A stretch of DNA of 64,000 nucleotides from Flammeovirgaceae bacterium UBA7330 (GTDB lineage Bacteria; Bacteroidota; Bacteroidia; Cytophagales; Cyclobacteriaceae): assembly GCA_002471275.1 (NCBI GenBank), contig DKPQ01000005.1, forward strand, positions 1 to 64,000. The letters run 5' to 3'. This document shows, piece after piece, positions 15,999 through 24,665 of this stretch; the first letter of the stretch is position 1, and every line of letters begins with the position of its first letter. The position numbers and the translations under genes were made by a program. The notes under the pieces were generated by a model that did no database searches, had not been told where the DNA came from, and saw only the letters and a program-made list of their open reading frames with translations.

Positions 15999-17187
15999 GC
16001 TTTTTCCTCAGGTCGTAGGCGATATAAAAGCATCTTAAAATCATAGTGATGACCAGCGGAAGAAGCGCGTTGTGCAGCGGCTGCGGTATCGCTTCCCATA
16101 TCAGTAGCAGGATAAGGTACCAGATGCCCACCAGCTGAAAATAGATCATTGAAAACTTCCTCAGCTTCTTTGTATTCAGGAAATAAACCAGTGGAATATG
16201 GAAAGGGATTGCCCAGAAAATATTCATGTTTTCTTTGGAAAGATGATCAGTTGCTGACCACAGAAAGACCAGCCACCAGGCCAGTATACCGACGAACGTA
16301 AACAGGACCACATCCACCCAGTGACTTCTTTTTTCTCTCTTAAAATCCCTATTGGTAAAGAATCCAACGATGAAAAATACCAGGATAAAGGTGTTGAAAG
16401 GTGTGAAAACTCCATTTGACTGTTCCTCCGGTTTCGATTGATAAACGAGGTCAGTACGCTGCACCAGTGGCACACTTGAAGAGTCGGTGCTTAACCGGGC
16501 ACTGTCTAAAGCAAGCTTGACATAATCCGGTAGAAACATGTAAGTTTCTGGAGCCGCTTCCCGGTCAATCTCGTAACCCAGCCCCACATCAATGATCCAG
16601 TCCCCCCAGGGCTGATAGACAAGGTATTCGTCCATCAGATCTCTGACAGTTGTCCCTTCCTTTACATAATGGTGACTATAGTCAATGCGTCCGGGGAAGA
16701 TCTTACCCAAAATTTCCGGCACTTTGCTGGAGCAATTGTCATAGACATAATTGTAGTTGTACTCCCTGTTTTCCGGCTTGTAGTTATTGACCAGAAAGTC
16801 AACCATCTCCTGCTTTTCCTGTTGGGTCAGGTTCAGGTATTGTTCTATCACATACCTGTTTTCACCAATATAATGATTGACGAAGCGACCATAATCAGAA
16901 AGGCCCAGTTGATACAGCAGCTTGCCTCTGGCGAAATTCCAGAAGAAATTTTCCTGATCAAAATCAAAAACGCCATAATTAAATACCCAGTCTACCCTGT
17001 TCATGGGATCTTTGACATGGATGGCCGTATGACCAAATGCAGAATAAATTTCTCCCTGGTAGGGTCCTAATGTCATTACAGAAATCTCTGCCTGTCTGGA
17101 AAGAGATACTTGCTGTGAGTTAGCTGCAAACGGAAATATTATTCCTGATAGGAGAAGCAAGTAGAATAAGAGGGTTGTTGGCTTCAA
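15979..17187 (-). CDS. DUF4105 protein (Lnb-type N-terminal periplasmic domain), membrane
   Basis: A protein of 402 residues from the preferred TTG start at 17187, which gives the signal peptide MKPTTLLFYLLLLSGIIFPF. A longer frame from TTG at 17235 would overlap the divergent gene. The periplasmic part contains FGHTAIHVKDPMNRVDWVFNYGVFDF and YNYVYDNCSSKVPEIL, the His and Cys segments of the Lnb/DUF4105 fold. Lnb is a transacylase that makes lyso-form lipoproteins in Firmicutes, so a lipoprotein-modifying role is possible. Four or five hydrophobic helices occupy the C-terminal half. It faces the radical SAM gene across only 18 bp. Confidence 0.82.
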   Translation of the reverse strand: MKPTTLLFYLLLLSGIIFPFAANSQQVSLSRQAEISVMTLGPYQGEIYSAFGHTAIHVKDPMNRVDWVFNYGVFDFDQENFFWNFARGKLLYQLGLSDYGRFVNHYIGENRYVIEQYLNLTQQEKQEMVDFLVNNYKPENREYNYNYVYDNCSSKVPEILGKIFPGRIDYSHHYVKEGTTVRDLMDEYLVYQPWGDWIIDVGLGYEIDREAAPETYMFLPDYVKLALDSARLSTDSSSVPLVQRTDLVYQSKPEEQSNGVFTPFNTFILVFFIVGFFTNRDFKREKRSHWVDVVLFTFVGILAWWLVFLWSATDHLSKENMNIFWAIPFHIPLVYFLNTKKLRKFSMIYFQLVGIWYLILLLIWEAIPQPLHNALLPLVITMILRCFYIAYDLRKKLKVTTK

Positions 17188-17205
17188 AATTTGTATGTTT
17201 AAAGT

Positions 17206-18228
17206 ATGTTCATCAGCGTAAGTGATACACTTCAATTGGCCTCAAAGCTAACCTTTAAACGATTAATCAATGCGTTTTCTGTATACCTGAGTTATCAAAT
17301 ATCCAGGATGACCGGAAAACCACGGATTTCAGGAATGCCCATCAGTATCTCTATTGAACCAACAACGGCATGCAACCTCGGTTGTCCTGAATGCCCCAGT
17401 GGATTGCGATCATTTACCAGACCTACCGGTAAAATTGGAGATGAACTATATCGGAAAATCATTGACGAACTTTCCCCAACGCTTACCTACCTGATCCTCT
17501 ACTTTCAGGGGGAACCCTATCTACATCCCGGGTTGAATGAAATGATAAGATATGCGCATGAAAAAAATATTTATACGGCCACATCCACCAATGCGCATTT
17601 CTTTAACGATCAGCAAGCTGAAAAAACGGTACGATCCGGCCTGGACAGACTGATCATCTCTATTGATGGTACCACACAGGAGGTCTATGAATCGTACCGT
17701 AAAAACGGGAGACTGGAAAAAGTGCTGGCCGGCACGCAAAAGATCATTGAAGTGAAAAAGAGGCTTAAAAGTGCTACACCGGAGGTAGTCTGGCAGTTTT
17801 TGGTTGTTGGCCCCAACGAACATCAAATTGAAGAAGCGAAGACGCTCGCCAAATCGTATGGTGTGGATAAAGTGGCTTTTAAAACGGCCCAGATCTATGA
17901 ATATACGGATGGAAACCCGCTGATCCCATCAGATGAAAAATATTCGCGGTACACAAAAAATCAACAGGGACAGTACGAGCTAAAATATAAAGTGACCGAC
18001 GAATGCTGGAAGATGTGGCACTCCTGTGTGATCACCTGGGATGGTCAGGTAGTACCTTGCTGCTTCGACAAAGATGCGGAACATCCCATGGGCAGGCTGG
18101 ATCAACAAAATTTCGATGAAATATGGCATTCCGATGCCTATCAAAAATTCAGGGAATCACTGTTCCACTCCCGCAGCCAAATCGAGATGTGTAAAAACTG
18201 CTCGGAAGGCTCGAAGGTTTGGGCCTGA
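17206..18228 (+). CDS. radical SAM/SPASM domain enzyme
   Basis: A protein of 340 residues. The radical SAM motif is CNLGCPEC with Cys56, Cys60 and Cys63, which would bind the [4Fe-4S] cluster that splits S-adenosylmethionine. The barrel continues through YLILYFQGEPYLHPG and LIISIDGTTQEVYESYRK. The C-terminal SPASM domain has CWKMWHSCVITWDGQVVPCCFD and CKNC, enough Cys for auxiliary clusters. The substrate is unknown; related enzymes mature peptides or proteins. Although SPASM enzymes include anaerobic sulfatase maturases, this gene is far from the sulfatase. The start codon ATG at 17206 lies 18 bp from the divergent start, so the promoters must overlap coding DNA. Confidence 0.92.
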   Translation: MFISVSDTLQLASKLTFKRLINAFSVYLSYQISRMTGKPRISGMPISISIEPTTACNLGCPECPSGLRSFTRPTGKIGDELYRKIIDELSPTLTYLILYFQGEPYLHPGLNEMIRYAHEKNIYTATSTNAHFFNDQQAEKTVRSGLDRLIISIDGTTQEVYESYRKNGRLEKVLAGTQKIIEVKKRLKSATPEVVWQFLVVGPNEHQIEEAKTLAKSYGVDKVAFKTAQIYEYTDGNPLIPSDEKYSRYTKNQQGQYELKYKVTDECWKMWHSCVITWDGQVVPCCFDKDAEHPMGRLDQQNFDEIWHSDAYQKFRESLFHSRSQIEMCKNCSEGSKVWA

Positions 18229-18301
18229 TGAACAATGCTATCTGAAAATACCAGAGTTACAGCTGGTACAAAAGGTATCTTAGCACAGTGCGATTAGATT
18301 T

Positions 18302-19093
18302 TTAACGGTGCCAGTGCTGATTGATGAGATCCACTAGTTGTGGGTGTGCCCCACAGGCAGCAATGATCTCGCCACCAAACACATAGTTATTTCCACCCTT
18401 GAAGTCAGAGACATAACCCCCCGCCTCTTTTATAATCACAGAGGCTCCTGCTACATCCCAGGGTTTTAGGTTGTATTCAAAAAATCCCTGAAGCCTGCCA
18501 CATGCCACATAAGCAAGGTCCGATGCCGCACTGCCCATCCTTCGCAGACCTCGTGACTGAGAAAGCAATTCCTTGAGAATGGTCAGGTACTCGTCCACCT
18601 TAGGGAAGTCATTGGCAGGAAAGCCCGTAGAAAAAAGCCCCTCTTCGATATCCATTACCGGGGAAACACGAATGGCATTTCCGTCCAGGTAGGCTCCTCC
18701 GTCTTTCCAGGCATAAAAGCACTCTGACCGATTGATTTCGTAGACAAAGCCCATAATTATTTCGTCTCCCTTTCTTAACCCAACACTGACTGCATAGGAG
18801 GGAATGCCATGTACGAAGTTGGTCGTGCCATCAAGTGGGTCCACGATCCAGGTATATTCCTTTACTTGTTGGTCAATTGTACCCTCTTCAGTAATAAATC
18901 CTGCTTCCGGCAACAATTTTTTTAGCTCTTTGACCAAAAGCTTTTCAGATTGTTTGTCCACATAAGATACCAGGTCAGCTTTACCCTTCAGCTCAACATC
19001 CTCATGAGAAAACTTTTGAGATTCTTCCCTGATAAACGCTCCACAGGATTTAACGATCTGTTCTGTTTCCTTTACGATGTCTTCAATTTTCAT
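18302..19093 (-). CDS. suhB: inositol monophosphatase family protein
   Basis: A protein of 263 residues in the Mg2+-dependent phosphatase family (inositol-1-phosphatase, SuhB or CysQ). The metal-site motifs are FITEEGT (about 70), WIVDPLDGTTNFVHGIPSYAVSVGL (about 82-106) and KPWDVAGASVIIKEAGGYVSDF (about 207-228). The length and TTNFVHG sequence fit SuhB-like inositol monophosphatases best, but 3'-phosphoadenosine phosphatase cannot be excluded. Its start overlaps the stop of rsmI by 4 bp, giving a leftward unit of the pterin dehydratase, rsmI and this gene. Confidence 0.93.
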   Translation of the reverse strand: MKIEDIVKETEQIVKSCGAFIREESQKFSHEDVELKGKADLVSYVDKQSEKLLVKELKKLLPEAGFITEEGTIDQQVKEYTWIVDPLDGTTNFVHGIPSYAVSVGLRKGDEIIMGFVYEINRSECFYAWKDGGAYLDGNAIRVSPVMDIEEGLFSTGFPANDFPKVDEYLTILKELLSQSRGLRRMGSAASDLAYVACGRLQGFFEYNLKPWDVAGASVIIKEAGGYVSDFKGGNNYVFGGEIIAACGAHPQLVDLINQHWHR

Positions 19094-19764
19094 TTGGCTC
19101 CGATGACAATTACAAATTCACCTTTTACTGTCCCGTCTTTAAAATGGATGATCACCTCTTCAAAAGTTCCGTTGACTGTTTCTTCAAACTTTTTAGTCAG
19201 CTCTCTTGATACGGAGACCAATCTTTGTTCCATTAGCTCGCTCAGCTGTTCCAGCGTTTTCAATAATCTGTGTGGGGATTCATACAGAATTATTGTCCTG
19301 TCTTCTTCAGCCAGCTGTTTCAGCTTCGTCTGTCTTCCCTTCTTAGCAGGCAGGAACCCTTCAAATATAAACCGATCACAGGGAAATCCCGACTGTACGA
19401 GTGCAGGAACAAACGCAGTGGCTCCGGGTAGACATTCCAGCGACAGGTCATTTTTCAATGCTTCCCTGACCAATAAAAATCCGGGATCAGAAATACCAGG
19501 GGTACCCGCATCAGTAATCAGCGCCAACCGCTCACCTTTTTTCAACCTTTCAATTACCTGATTTACTTTATGATGTTCATTGAAAGCATGAAAACTTTCC
19601 ATAGGTGTGGTGATCCCATAATGCTTGAGCAGGACGCCACTGGTTCTGGTATCCTCAGCAAGTATCTTATCAACGGATTGAAGTACTTCTACTGCCCTGT
19701 ATGTAATGTCCCCCAGGTTTCCTATTGGGGTAGCTACTAAATACAGCACAGTCTCCTTGCTCAT
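19090..19764 (-). CDS. rsmI: 16S rRNA (cytidine1402-2'-O)-methyltransferase
   Basis: A protein of 224 residues, slightly short of the about 280 in E. coli because it lacks the C-terminal extension common in proteobacteria. The tetrapyrrole-methylase fold shows LYLVATPIGNLGDITYRAVEVL, AEDTRTSGVLLKHYGI, ALITDAGTPGISDPGFLLVREAL, LPGATAFVPALVQSGFP and IILYESPHRLLKTLEQL. It 2'-O-methylates C1402 of 16S rRNA. The start overlaps the stop of the pterin dehydratase gene by 4 bp. Confidence 0.96.
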   Translation of the reverse strand: MSKETVLYLVATPIGNLGDITYRAVEVLQSVDKILAEDTRTSGVLLKHYGITTPMESFHAFNEHHKVNQVIERLKKGERLALITDAGTPGISDPGFLLVREALKNDLSLECLPGATAFVPALVQSGFPCDRFIFEGFLPAKKGRQTKLKQLAEEDRTIILYESPHRLLKTLEQLSELMEQRLVSVSRELTKKFEETVNGTFEEVIIHFKDGTVKGEFVIVIGAK

Positions 19765-19997
19765 CCAGCCAAAATTTTATCAATGGCCGAAGCCAGCTCT
19801 CTGTCACGCTCCGTGACTTTATCACCCACATCATGGGTACAAAGTTCAAAGCTTACTTTGTTGTAGGAGTTGCTCCAGTTGGGGTGATGGTTCATTCGCT
19901 CTGCGATGATTGCCACCTGGGTCATAAACCCAAATGCTGAAACAAAATCATCAAATTCGATGGTTCTTTTGAGTTTGTTGTTCTCTTGCTTCCACAT
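19761..19997 (-). CDS. 4a-hydroxytetrahydrobiopterin dehydratase (pterin carbinolamine dehydratase)
   Basis: A protein of 78 residues, slightly shorter than most members. It carries the family's core: FVSAFGFMTQVAIIAERMNHHPNWSNSYNKVSFELCTHDVGDKVTERDRELA, with HHPNW in place of the usual EHHPE(W) catalytic stretch. The enzyme dehydrates 4a-carbinolamine pterin formed by aromatic amino acid hydroxylases. No hydroxylase gene is next to it. It is the first gene of the leftward unit with rsmI and the phosphatase, joined by ATGA overlaps. Confidence 0.9.
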   Translation of the reverse strand: MWKQENNKLKRTIEFDDFVSAFGFMTQVAIIAERMNHHPNWSNSYNKVSFELCTHDVGDKVTERDRELASAIDKILAG

Positions 19998-20008
19998 AGT
20001 GATTTGGA

Positions 20009-20269
20009 TTAGAGTGCAATGGTGCCTTCGACCTTATTGGCCTCAAAGTATACTTCTATCACGTCCTGACTACTGCTTAACTCTGCCCGGCATGTAATGC
20101 TGACGTAGTGATTGTTGGAACTAGACCTCATGGAAGTCTTGCCCTTAGGCAATAGCTCAAGGATTTCATCCTTCTTTTCTGAGGGAACAATGAACTTAAA
20201 AATATAAACACCCGGGAAGGTATGCTCAGATTCTACTTTCTCCCTGAAAGATTCAATATCCCAACTCAT
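20009..20269 (-). CDS. DUF493 family protein (YbeD-like)
   Basis: A protein of 86 residues with the DUF493 ferredoxin-like pattern: FREKVESEHTFPGVYIFKFIVPSEK, SNNHYVSITCRAELSSSQDVIEVYFEANKVEGTIAL. The E. coli member YbeD sits with lipoyl genes and may play a regulatory role, but function is unproven. It lies 11 bp upstream of the pterin dehydratase gene on the same strand and probably heads that unit. Confidence 0.88.
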   Translation of the reverse strand: MSWDIESFREKVESEHTFPGVYIFKFIVPSEKKDEILELLPKGKTSMRSSSNNHYVSITCRAELSSSQDVIEVYFEANKVEGTIAL

Positions 20270-20310
20270 CCCTTCAATTTAATTGATTCAATTGAAGAAA
20301 ATAAATCAAA

Positions 20311-22455
20311 TCAGAAGAACTTGTAGCGAAGATCTTTTATCTCGGCAAAATCAGTTACGGCCTTATGCAGCCTCTCAGAGATAAAGAATGGAGCAAAAGT
20401 CAGTGGGAAATTCGTAATGATTTCCTTTTGAGCTTGTCTCTCTGCCTGCACCTGAGCAATATATGTAGCATAATCTTCTAACTCTTCCGGTATGCTCTTG
20501 GTCACTGCACGAACCATCAGAACGCCATTGGTCACTACGAATGGGTTGGTCTTTTCACCTTCGTTGAGTGAGAACGCAATTCCAACAGCCTCTGGAGCAA
20601 AACCTATTCCTGTAAACGAGTTGGAGCTCAATGTAAGGTCGGCTTCACCTGCTCTTGCACCACTTCCATACACATCGCTCATGGCCTCAAAGTCATCACC
20701 TACGATATCAGCAATTTTCTCTTTGATGATTGCTGCTTTTTTCTCATTCCTTACTTTAACCTCAATTTCATTGGCGATAGCATCCAGCTTGGCTGTTCCT
20801 TTTTCCTGCTTTCCGGTCATTACTGCAGTCATGTAGTAATTCCCCAGCTCAAAAACCTCCGAAACATCGCCTGTAGAAGCCTCATTGTACAACCAAAGCA
20901 CAACTGATCTTGCATCGGTAATGGTACCTACGCGTGTGTCATTCTTGCCCAGACCTGATGCGTTTCTTACCGTATATCCAGATGCTTCTGCAGTGGATTT
21001 GAAAGAGGCCACATCTGTGCTGTTGACAGAAAGAAGGTCAGCTTGTCGATATATCTCATTCAGCGTTTCATCGCTGGCATAAAAATCTTTCACAATCCTG
21101 GCATATTTGATCACCTGAGTGGTCTTTGGCTCATTCACCCTGATAATGTGATATCCAAATTGTGTCTCCACCGGCTCAGGGATCACACCCGTTCCGTCGA
21201 AACTAAAAATAGCATCTTTAAAAGGCTGTACCAGCGAGCTGGATTCACCCACCCAGCCCAATAGCCCACCGTTCTGGCTATTGCTTTGGTCTGCGCTGTT
21301 CATAGCCGCCAGTGTAGCAAAATCAGCACCATTGTTCAGTTGCTCAATAATACCTTCCGCCATCAAACGAGTATTCTCCTTAGCATCAGGAGTTTGACCC
21401 TGTGTGGGAAGCAATATATGGCTTACGTTGCTGTAATATTCATCCCCCTCACCGTACTCAGATAATTTGTAGATCTGATATTGTCCGTTGATGATTTGTG
21501 GTTCCGTTACAGCCCCCTTCTCCAGGCCTTTAAGGACCTCCGGAAGCATCTCCGGATCGTTGATTACGGTAAATGGCTGGAATCCATCAGAATTGATCGA
21601 AGCATAAGTGGAGTCATTTTGAGCATTTTCAAGCCCCTTTTTCAAGGCATTGATCTCCCTGAGCATATAGGCGGAGTCTGCCGCCGATGGCTCAATTGGA
21701 AACAACACATAATTCAAGCTGCGGGATTCCTCCAGCTGAAATTCCTCTGAGTGATCCTTCAGGTATTTCTCCATTTCACTTCTCGACACCTCAATGGTGC
21801 TGTCAGGAATAGCGTAGAAGGGTACGTAGAAATATTCTACTGAAACATTGGACGTCTGTGCCTCATAAGCCGCTTTGGCTTCTGCTTTGGTGACGTAGTT
21901 GGTCTTGTCCAACAATGACTCATACCTGGTCAGCTTCCGAATAGGTGACAGGGTATTCTCAAAAGTCAACCAGGCAGCCTTCTGTTGAGGATCCTGATTG
22001 ATTGACGCTAGATAGCGAACGATATTTTCTCGTTGAAAAAGTCCGGTATTAGGATCTGTAAATGTCTGCCTGATCTGTGGGTTGATGTTATTCCCCTGAA
22101 CCATATCAATGGCCTCGGCATCGGTCACTGTAATCCCAAGCTTTTCGAATTGTGGATAATAAGCCTCTTCCAGGATGAGCTTATTCCAGGCTTGCTCCCG
22201 GATCATTGCCAAATCCTCGGTTAAAGGGTTTCTGTTCTGATTGACTGCAAAAACATAAGAGAGCTCATCAACCTGTCGTTGAAACTCTTCATATGTAATT
22301 TCCTGACCAGCGACCTCTCCGATCTCATTGTCATTTCCAATCAATCCGGATCCAGACTGTAAAAAGTCTGCCAGAATAAAAGCAACCATTGAGAATGCCA
22401 CAACACCGACAACGATCTTGCCCATTCTCTTTCTAAGTGTATTAATCAACGCCAT
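20311..22455 (-). CDS. PpiD-like membrane-anchored peptidyl-prolyl isomerase
   Basis: A protein of 714 residues. Residues 12-31 form one membrane helix (GVVAFSMVAFILADFLQS), placing the rest in the periplasm. A SurA/PpiD N-terminal chaperone region (about 40-190, AGQEITYEEFQRQVDELSY) is followed by a PpiC parvulin domain at about 340-440 (NVSHILLPTQG, LLGWVGESSSLVQPFKDAIF, ETQFGYHIIRV) and a degenerate second parvulin-like part to about 620. It helps fold outer-membrane and exported proteins. It leads a leftward envelope group with the CNNM gene next. Confidence 0.93.
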   Translation of the reverse strand: MALINTLRKRMGKIVVGVVAFSMVAFILADFLQSGSGLIGNDNEIGEVAGQEITYEEFQRQVDELSYVFAVNQNRNPLTEDLAMIREQAWNKLILEEAYYPQFEKLGITVTDAEAIDMVQGNNINPQIRQTFTDPNTGLFQRENIVRYLASINQDPQQKAAWLTFENTLSPIRKLTRYESLLDKTNYVTKAEAKAAYEAQTSNVSVEYFYVPFYAIPDSTIEVSRSEMEKYLKDHSEEFQLEESRSLNYVLFPIEPSAADSAYMLREINALKKGLENAQNDSTYASINSDGFQPFTVINDPEMLPEVLKGLEKGAVTEPQIINGQYQIYKLSEYGEGDEYYSNVSHILLPTQGQTPDAKENTRLMAEGIIEQLNNGADFATLAAMNSADQSNSQNGGLLGWVGESSSLVQPFKDAIFSFDGTGVIPEPVETQFGYHIIRVNEPKTTQVIKYARIVKDFYASDETLNEIYRQADLLSVNSTDVASFKSTAEASGYTVRNASGLGKNDTRVGTITDARSVVLWLYNEASTGDVSEVFELGNYYMTAVMTGKQEKGTAKLDAIANEIEVKVRNEKKAAIIKEKIADIVGDDFEAMSDVYGSGARAGEADLTLSSNSFTGIGFAPEAVGIAFSLNEGEKTNPFVVTNGVLMVRAVTKSIPEELEDYATYIAQVQAERQAQKEIITNFPLTFAPFFISERLHKAVTDFAEIKDLRYKFF

Positions 22456-22539
22456 AGTCTTGCCTCACATAAGGTGATAAGGGGGGCAAAAATAACGAGT
22501 CCCCCACTAATTAAAAAATGTTCTTTTCTGTGTATCTAA

Positions 22540-23823
22540 TTAAGAATCAGCCTTCTCCCCAACAAAGATCTTTACTTTGTCTATTCGGTTGTCTTCCATG
22601 CTGTAAATAGTGAATTTAAAGGGCGGAATGTCAATTTCTTCATCCACATGTGGGATGTCTTCATGAATGGATAAAATGAGTCCTCCGAGGGTATCATAAT
22701 CTCCAACAGGCAGTTCCCAGTCATATTTGTCGTTAAGATAATCTATTTCATGTCGGGCACTAAGGATATAATTGTCCTCATCGATAGCTTCCTCTACCAG
22801 ATACTCATCGTCATGTTCATCTCTGATCTCCCCAAATATTTCTTCGATCACATCCTCCATGGTCACAATACCAGATGTGCCTCCATATTCGTCCACCACC
22901 AGCGCAATGCTTTTGCGCTCTGTGATAAACTGGATGAGCAACTCATTGGCCAGTACGGTTTCCGGCACGATCAACACAGGGGTCAGTATCTGCTTGATCT
23001 CAGTGGGCTTTTTAAACATTTCCAGGGAATGGCAATACCCAATCACATCATCTATCGACTCACGATATATCAATATTTTTGAATGCCCACTTTCGATGAA
23101 AGCTTGCTTAAGGTCCTCAATTTTTCCTTCTACATCCACTGCGATCAGCTCTGTCCGGGGGATCATACATTCCCTCACCTTCACTGATTTAAATTCAATA
23201 GCATTATTGAAGATCTTGGCATCTATCTCTGTCTCTTCCTCATTATCCAGATCAAGTAGATTCTTCTTGATGTAGTTGTTGAGGTCTGTAAGCCCAAAAA
23301 CGGGTCTATCTTCAGAATAATCAAACCTTAAAATATGAATGATCATAAACCGGGACGTGATCACGATAAGCATCACTACGGGATAGAGCAGAAAGTAAAT
23401 GAGTGCCATGGGCAGGGCACACAACCGCAACATGAAGTCAGGATTGATCAGGAATATACTTTTGGGGAGAAACTCGGCAGTAACCAGGACAATAAGCGTA
23501 GAAATGAGGGATTGAATGACTAGTATAAAAATATCCGCATCGAGGGCCTCCGGCAGGACTGCATAGAGAAAAGGCTCAATCAGCTTGGCCATCAATATAC
23601 CATAGAGCACAATGGATAAGTTATTCCCCACCAGCGTGGTAGCCAGAAAGTGTGACCTTTTTCCGGTAAATTCTGACAATACCCTTCCCGTGAGGGACCC
23701 CTTAAGGTTCATCACTTCTATGTGCAATTTATCAGCAGAGATAAAGGCTATCTCTATACCTGAAAAGAATGCTGAAAACAGCAGACATACTAAAATGGCT
23801 GAAAACAGGGCCGGTTCAATCAT
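22540..23823 (-). CDS. CNNM/CorC-HlyC family protein with CBS pair
   Basis: A protein of 427 residues, often labelled hemolysin. About residues 1-190 are the CNNM (DUF21) membrane domain (FFSGIEIAFISADKLHIEVM). Then two CBS domains follow (RECMIPRTELIAVDVEG and TPVLIVPETVLANELLIQFI...SIALVVDEYGGTSGIVTMEDVIEEIFGEI). Finally a CorC/HlyC C-terminal domain has NYILSARHEIDYLNDKYDWELPVGDYDTLGG. Such proteins are implicated in Mg2+ or other divalent cation transport. One branch in Bacteroidota is GldE, and I cannot exclude that this is GldE. It lies 8 bp before the small membrane ORF in the transcription order. Confidence 0.93.
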   Translation of the reverse strand: MIEPALFSAILVCLLFSAFFSGIEIAFISADKLHIEVMNLKGSLTGRVLSEFTGKRSHFLATTLVGNNLSIVLYGILMAKLIEPFLYAVLPEALDADIFILVIQSLISTLIVLVTAEFLPKSIFLINPDFMLRLCALPMALIYFLLYPVVMLIVITSRFMIIHILRFDYSEDRPVFGLTDLNNYIKKNLLDLDNEEETEIDAKIFNNAIEFKSVKVRECMIPRTELIAVDVEGKIEDLKQAFIESGHSKILIYRESIDDVIGYCHSLEMFKKPTEIKQILTPVLIVPETVLANELLIQFITERKSIALVVDEYGGTSGIVTMEDVIEEIFGEIRDEHDDEYLVEEAIDEDNYILSARHEIDYLNDKYDWELPVGDYDTLGGLILSIHEDIPHVDEEIDIPPFKFTIYSMEDNRIDKVKIFVGEKADS

Positions 23824-23831
23824 CTAAACAT

Positions 23832-23996
23832 TCACTTTTTTTTATTCCGCTTACGATAGCCATAAACAAAAAACAGAATCAGACTGATCATAAAGATACC
23901 ATAAGCATGTCCAATTCCCAGAACCATCGCCTCGTAAATGCCTATCATAAAAAATGCTACTCCTACATAGAAGATAATGGCATCAACTCCTTTCAT
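23832..23996 (-). CDS. 54-residue membrane protein, unknown function
   Basis: An open frame on the minus strand from ATG 23996 to TGA 23832, below common length cut-offs. The product begins MKGVDAIIFYVGVAFFMIGI and ends in a basic YGYRKRNKKK tail. It would have two membrane spans (about 8-20 and 33-47) and a cytoplasmic lysine-rich end. It sits between lptC (93 bp downstream side of lptC's stop) and the CNNM gene (8 bp), all in one direction, so it is likely co-transcribed with envelope genes. Codon use and uninterrupted hydrophobic pattern argue for a real gene; no family is recognised. Confidence 0.7.
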   Translation of the reverse strand: MKGVDAIIFYVGVAFFMIGIYEAMVLGIGHAYGIFMISLILFFVYGYRKRNKKK

Positions 23997-24089
23997 AAGT
24001 TTTTTAATTGATTATCAGTCGTCACAGGTTGGTCGAAAAGAGAATTAGAAAGCATTCCTTTGATGGATGAATCTTAAACATGCTCATGC

Positions 24090-24665
24090 TTATTGATCAA
24101 CAATGTTTATCGTACCCGAAGGTTTTAATATTTGATAGGAGGAGAAATCCTGGTTGGCCTTTAGTCCTTCACCGGTATGCACTTCGTCATCAGATTTGAT
24201 GGTAACGAACCGGTCGGTATAAAATGTTTCATCCACTGGATCCCAAAATAGCTCTTCCGTATTGAGCTCATCGCCATTGCTGCGGTTTTGTACCACCACA
24301 TTGCCTTCTCCCCGATATACGTTCTCTTTGGAGTCTTTATAGACATAGTCAGCCACAAATGTTGAGGTGATCTCACCTTCCATATTGAGGTATTCGAGGT
24401 AAAGACCATCAGGCCACTCTGTATCACCATTGGCCAGGTCGAGTTGCTTGGGTGCTCTGAGCTTCACTACAATTTTTCCTTCATCACTCATCTCAGTATA
24501 TACGCTGTCAATGGCAATCAAAGGTCCCTCATACACCTCATTGATCACTTTTCCCGATTCTTGCTGACAGCTTGATGACAAAAGGATAACCAACGCTACC
24601 CAAACAAAAAAACGGTCACAGCATAAGACCATGACCGTTTTTATATTTAATCTTTTGTAGTTCAC
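24090..24665 (-). CDS. lptC: LptC-type LPS export lipoprotein
   Basis: A protein of 191 residues from a GTG at 24665 that overlaps the stop of the TPR gene (GTGA). The in-frame ATG at 24632 gives a shorter 180-residue form whose signal MVLCCDRFFVWVALVILL is followed by the lipobox-like SSSC. The LptC fold shows IAIDSVYTEMSDEGKIVVKLRAPKQLDLANGD, a MEGEITSTFVADYV strand, and GEGNVVVQNRSNGDELNTEELFWDP, DETFYTDRFVTIKSDDEVHTGEGLKANQDFS, typical of OstA-like proteins. It would pass lipopolysaccharide from LptBFG to LptA. A strong hairpin overlaps its 5' end (24608-24642). Confidence 0.88.
   Translation of the reverse strand: MNYKRLNIKTVMVLCCDRFFVWVALVILLSSSCQQESGKVINEVYEGPLIAIDSVYTEMSDEGKIVVKLRAPKQLDLANGDTEWPDGLYLEYLNMEGEITSTFVADYVYKDSKENVYRGEGNVVVQNRSNGDELNTEELFWDPVDETFYTDRFVTIKSDDEVHTGEGLKANQDFSSYQILKPSGTINIVDQ
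24608..24642 (-). terminator. hairpin with T-run at the start of lptC
   Basis: On the minus strand, AAAAACGGTCA (complement of 24632-24642) pairs with TGACCGTTTTT (complement of 24608-24618) around a 13-base loop and runs into further T residues. It follows the stop of the TPR gene by about 20 bases but lies inside the first codons of lptC. The ATG at 24632 falls at the stem-loop border. It may act as an intergenic terminator, an attenuator, or a translational control hairpin for lptC. Confidence 0.6.
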
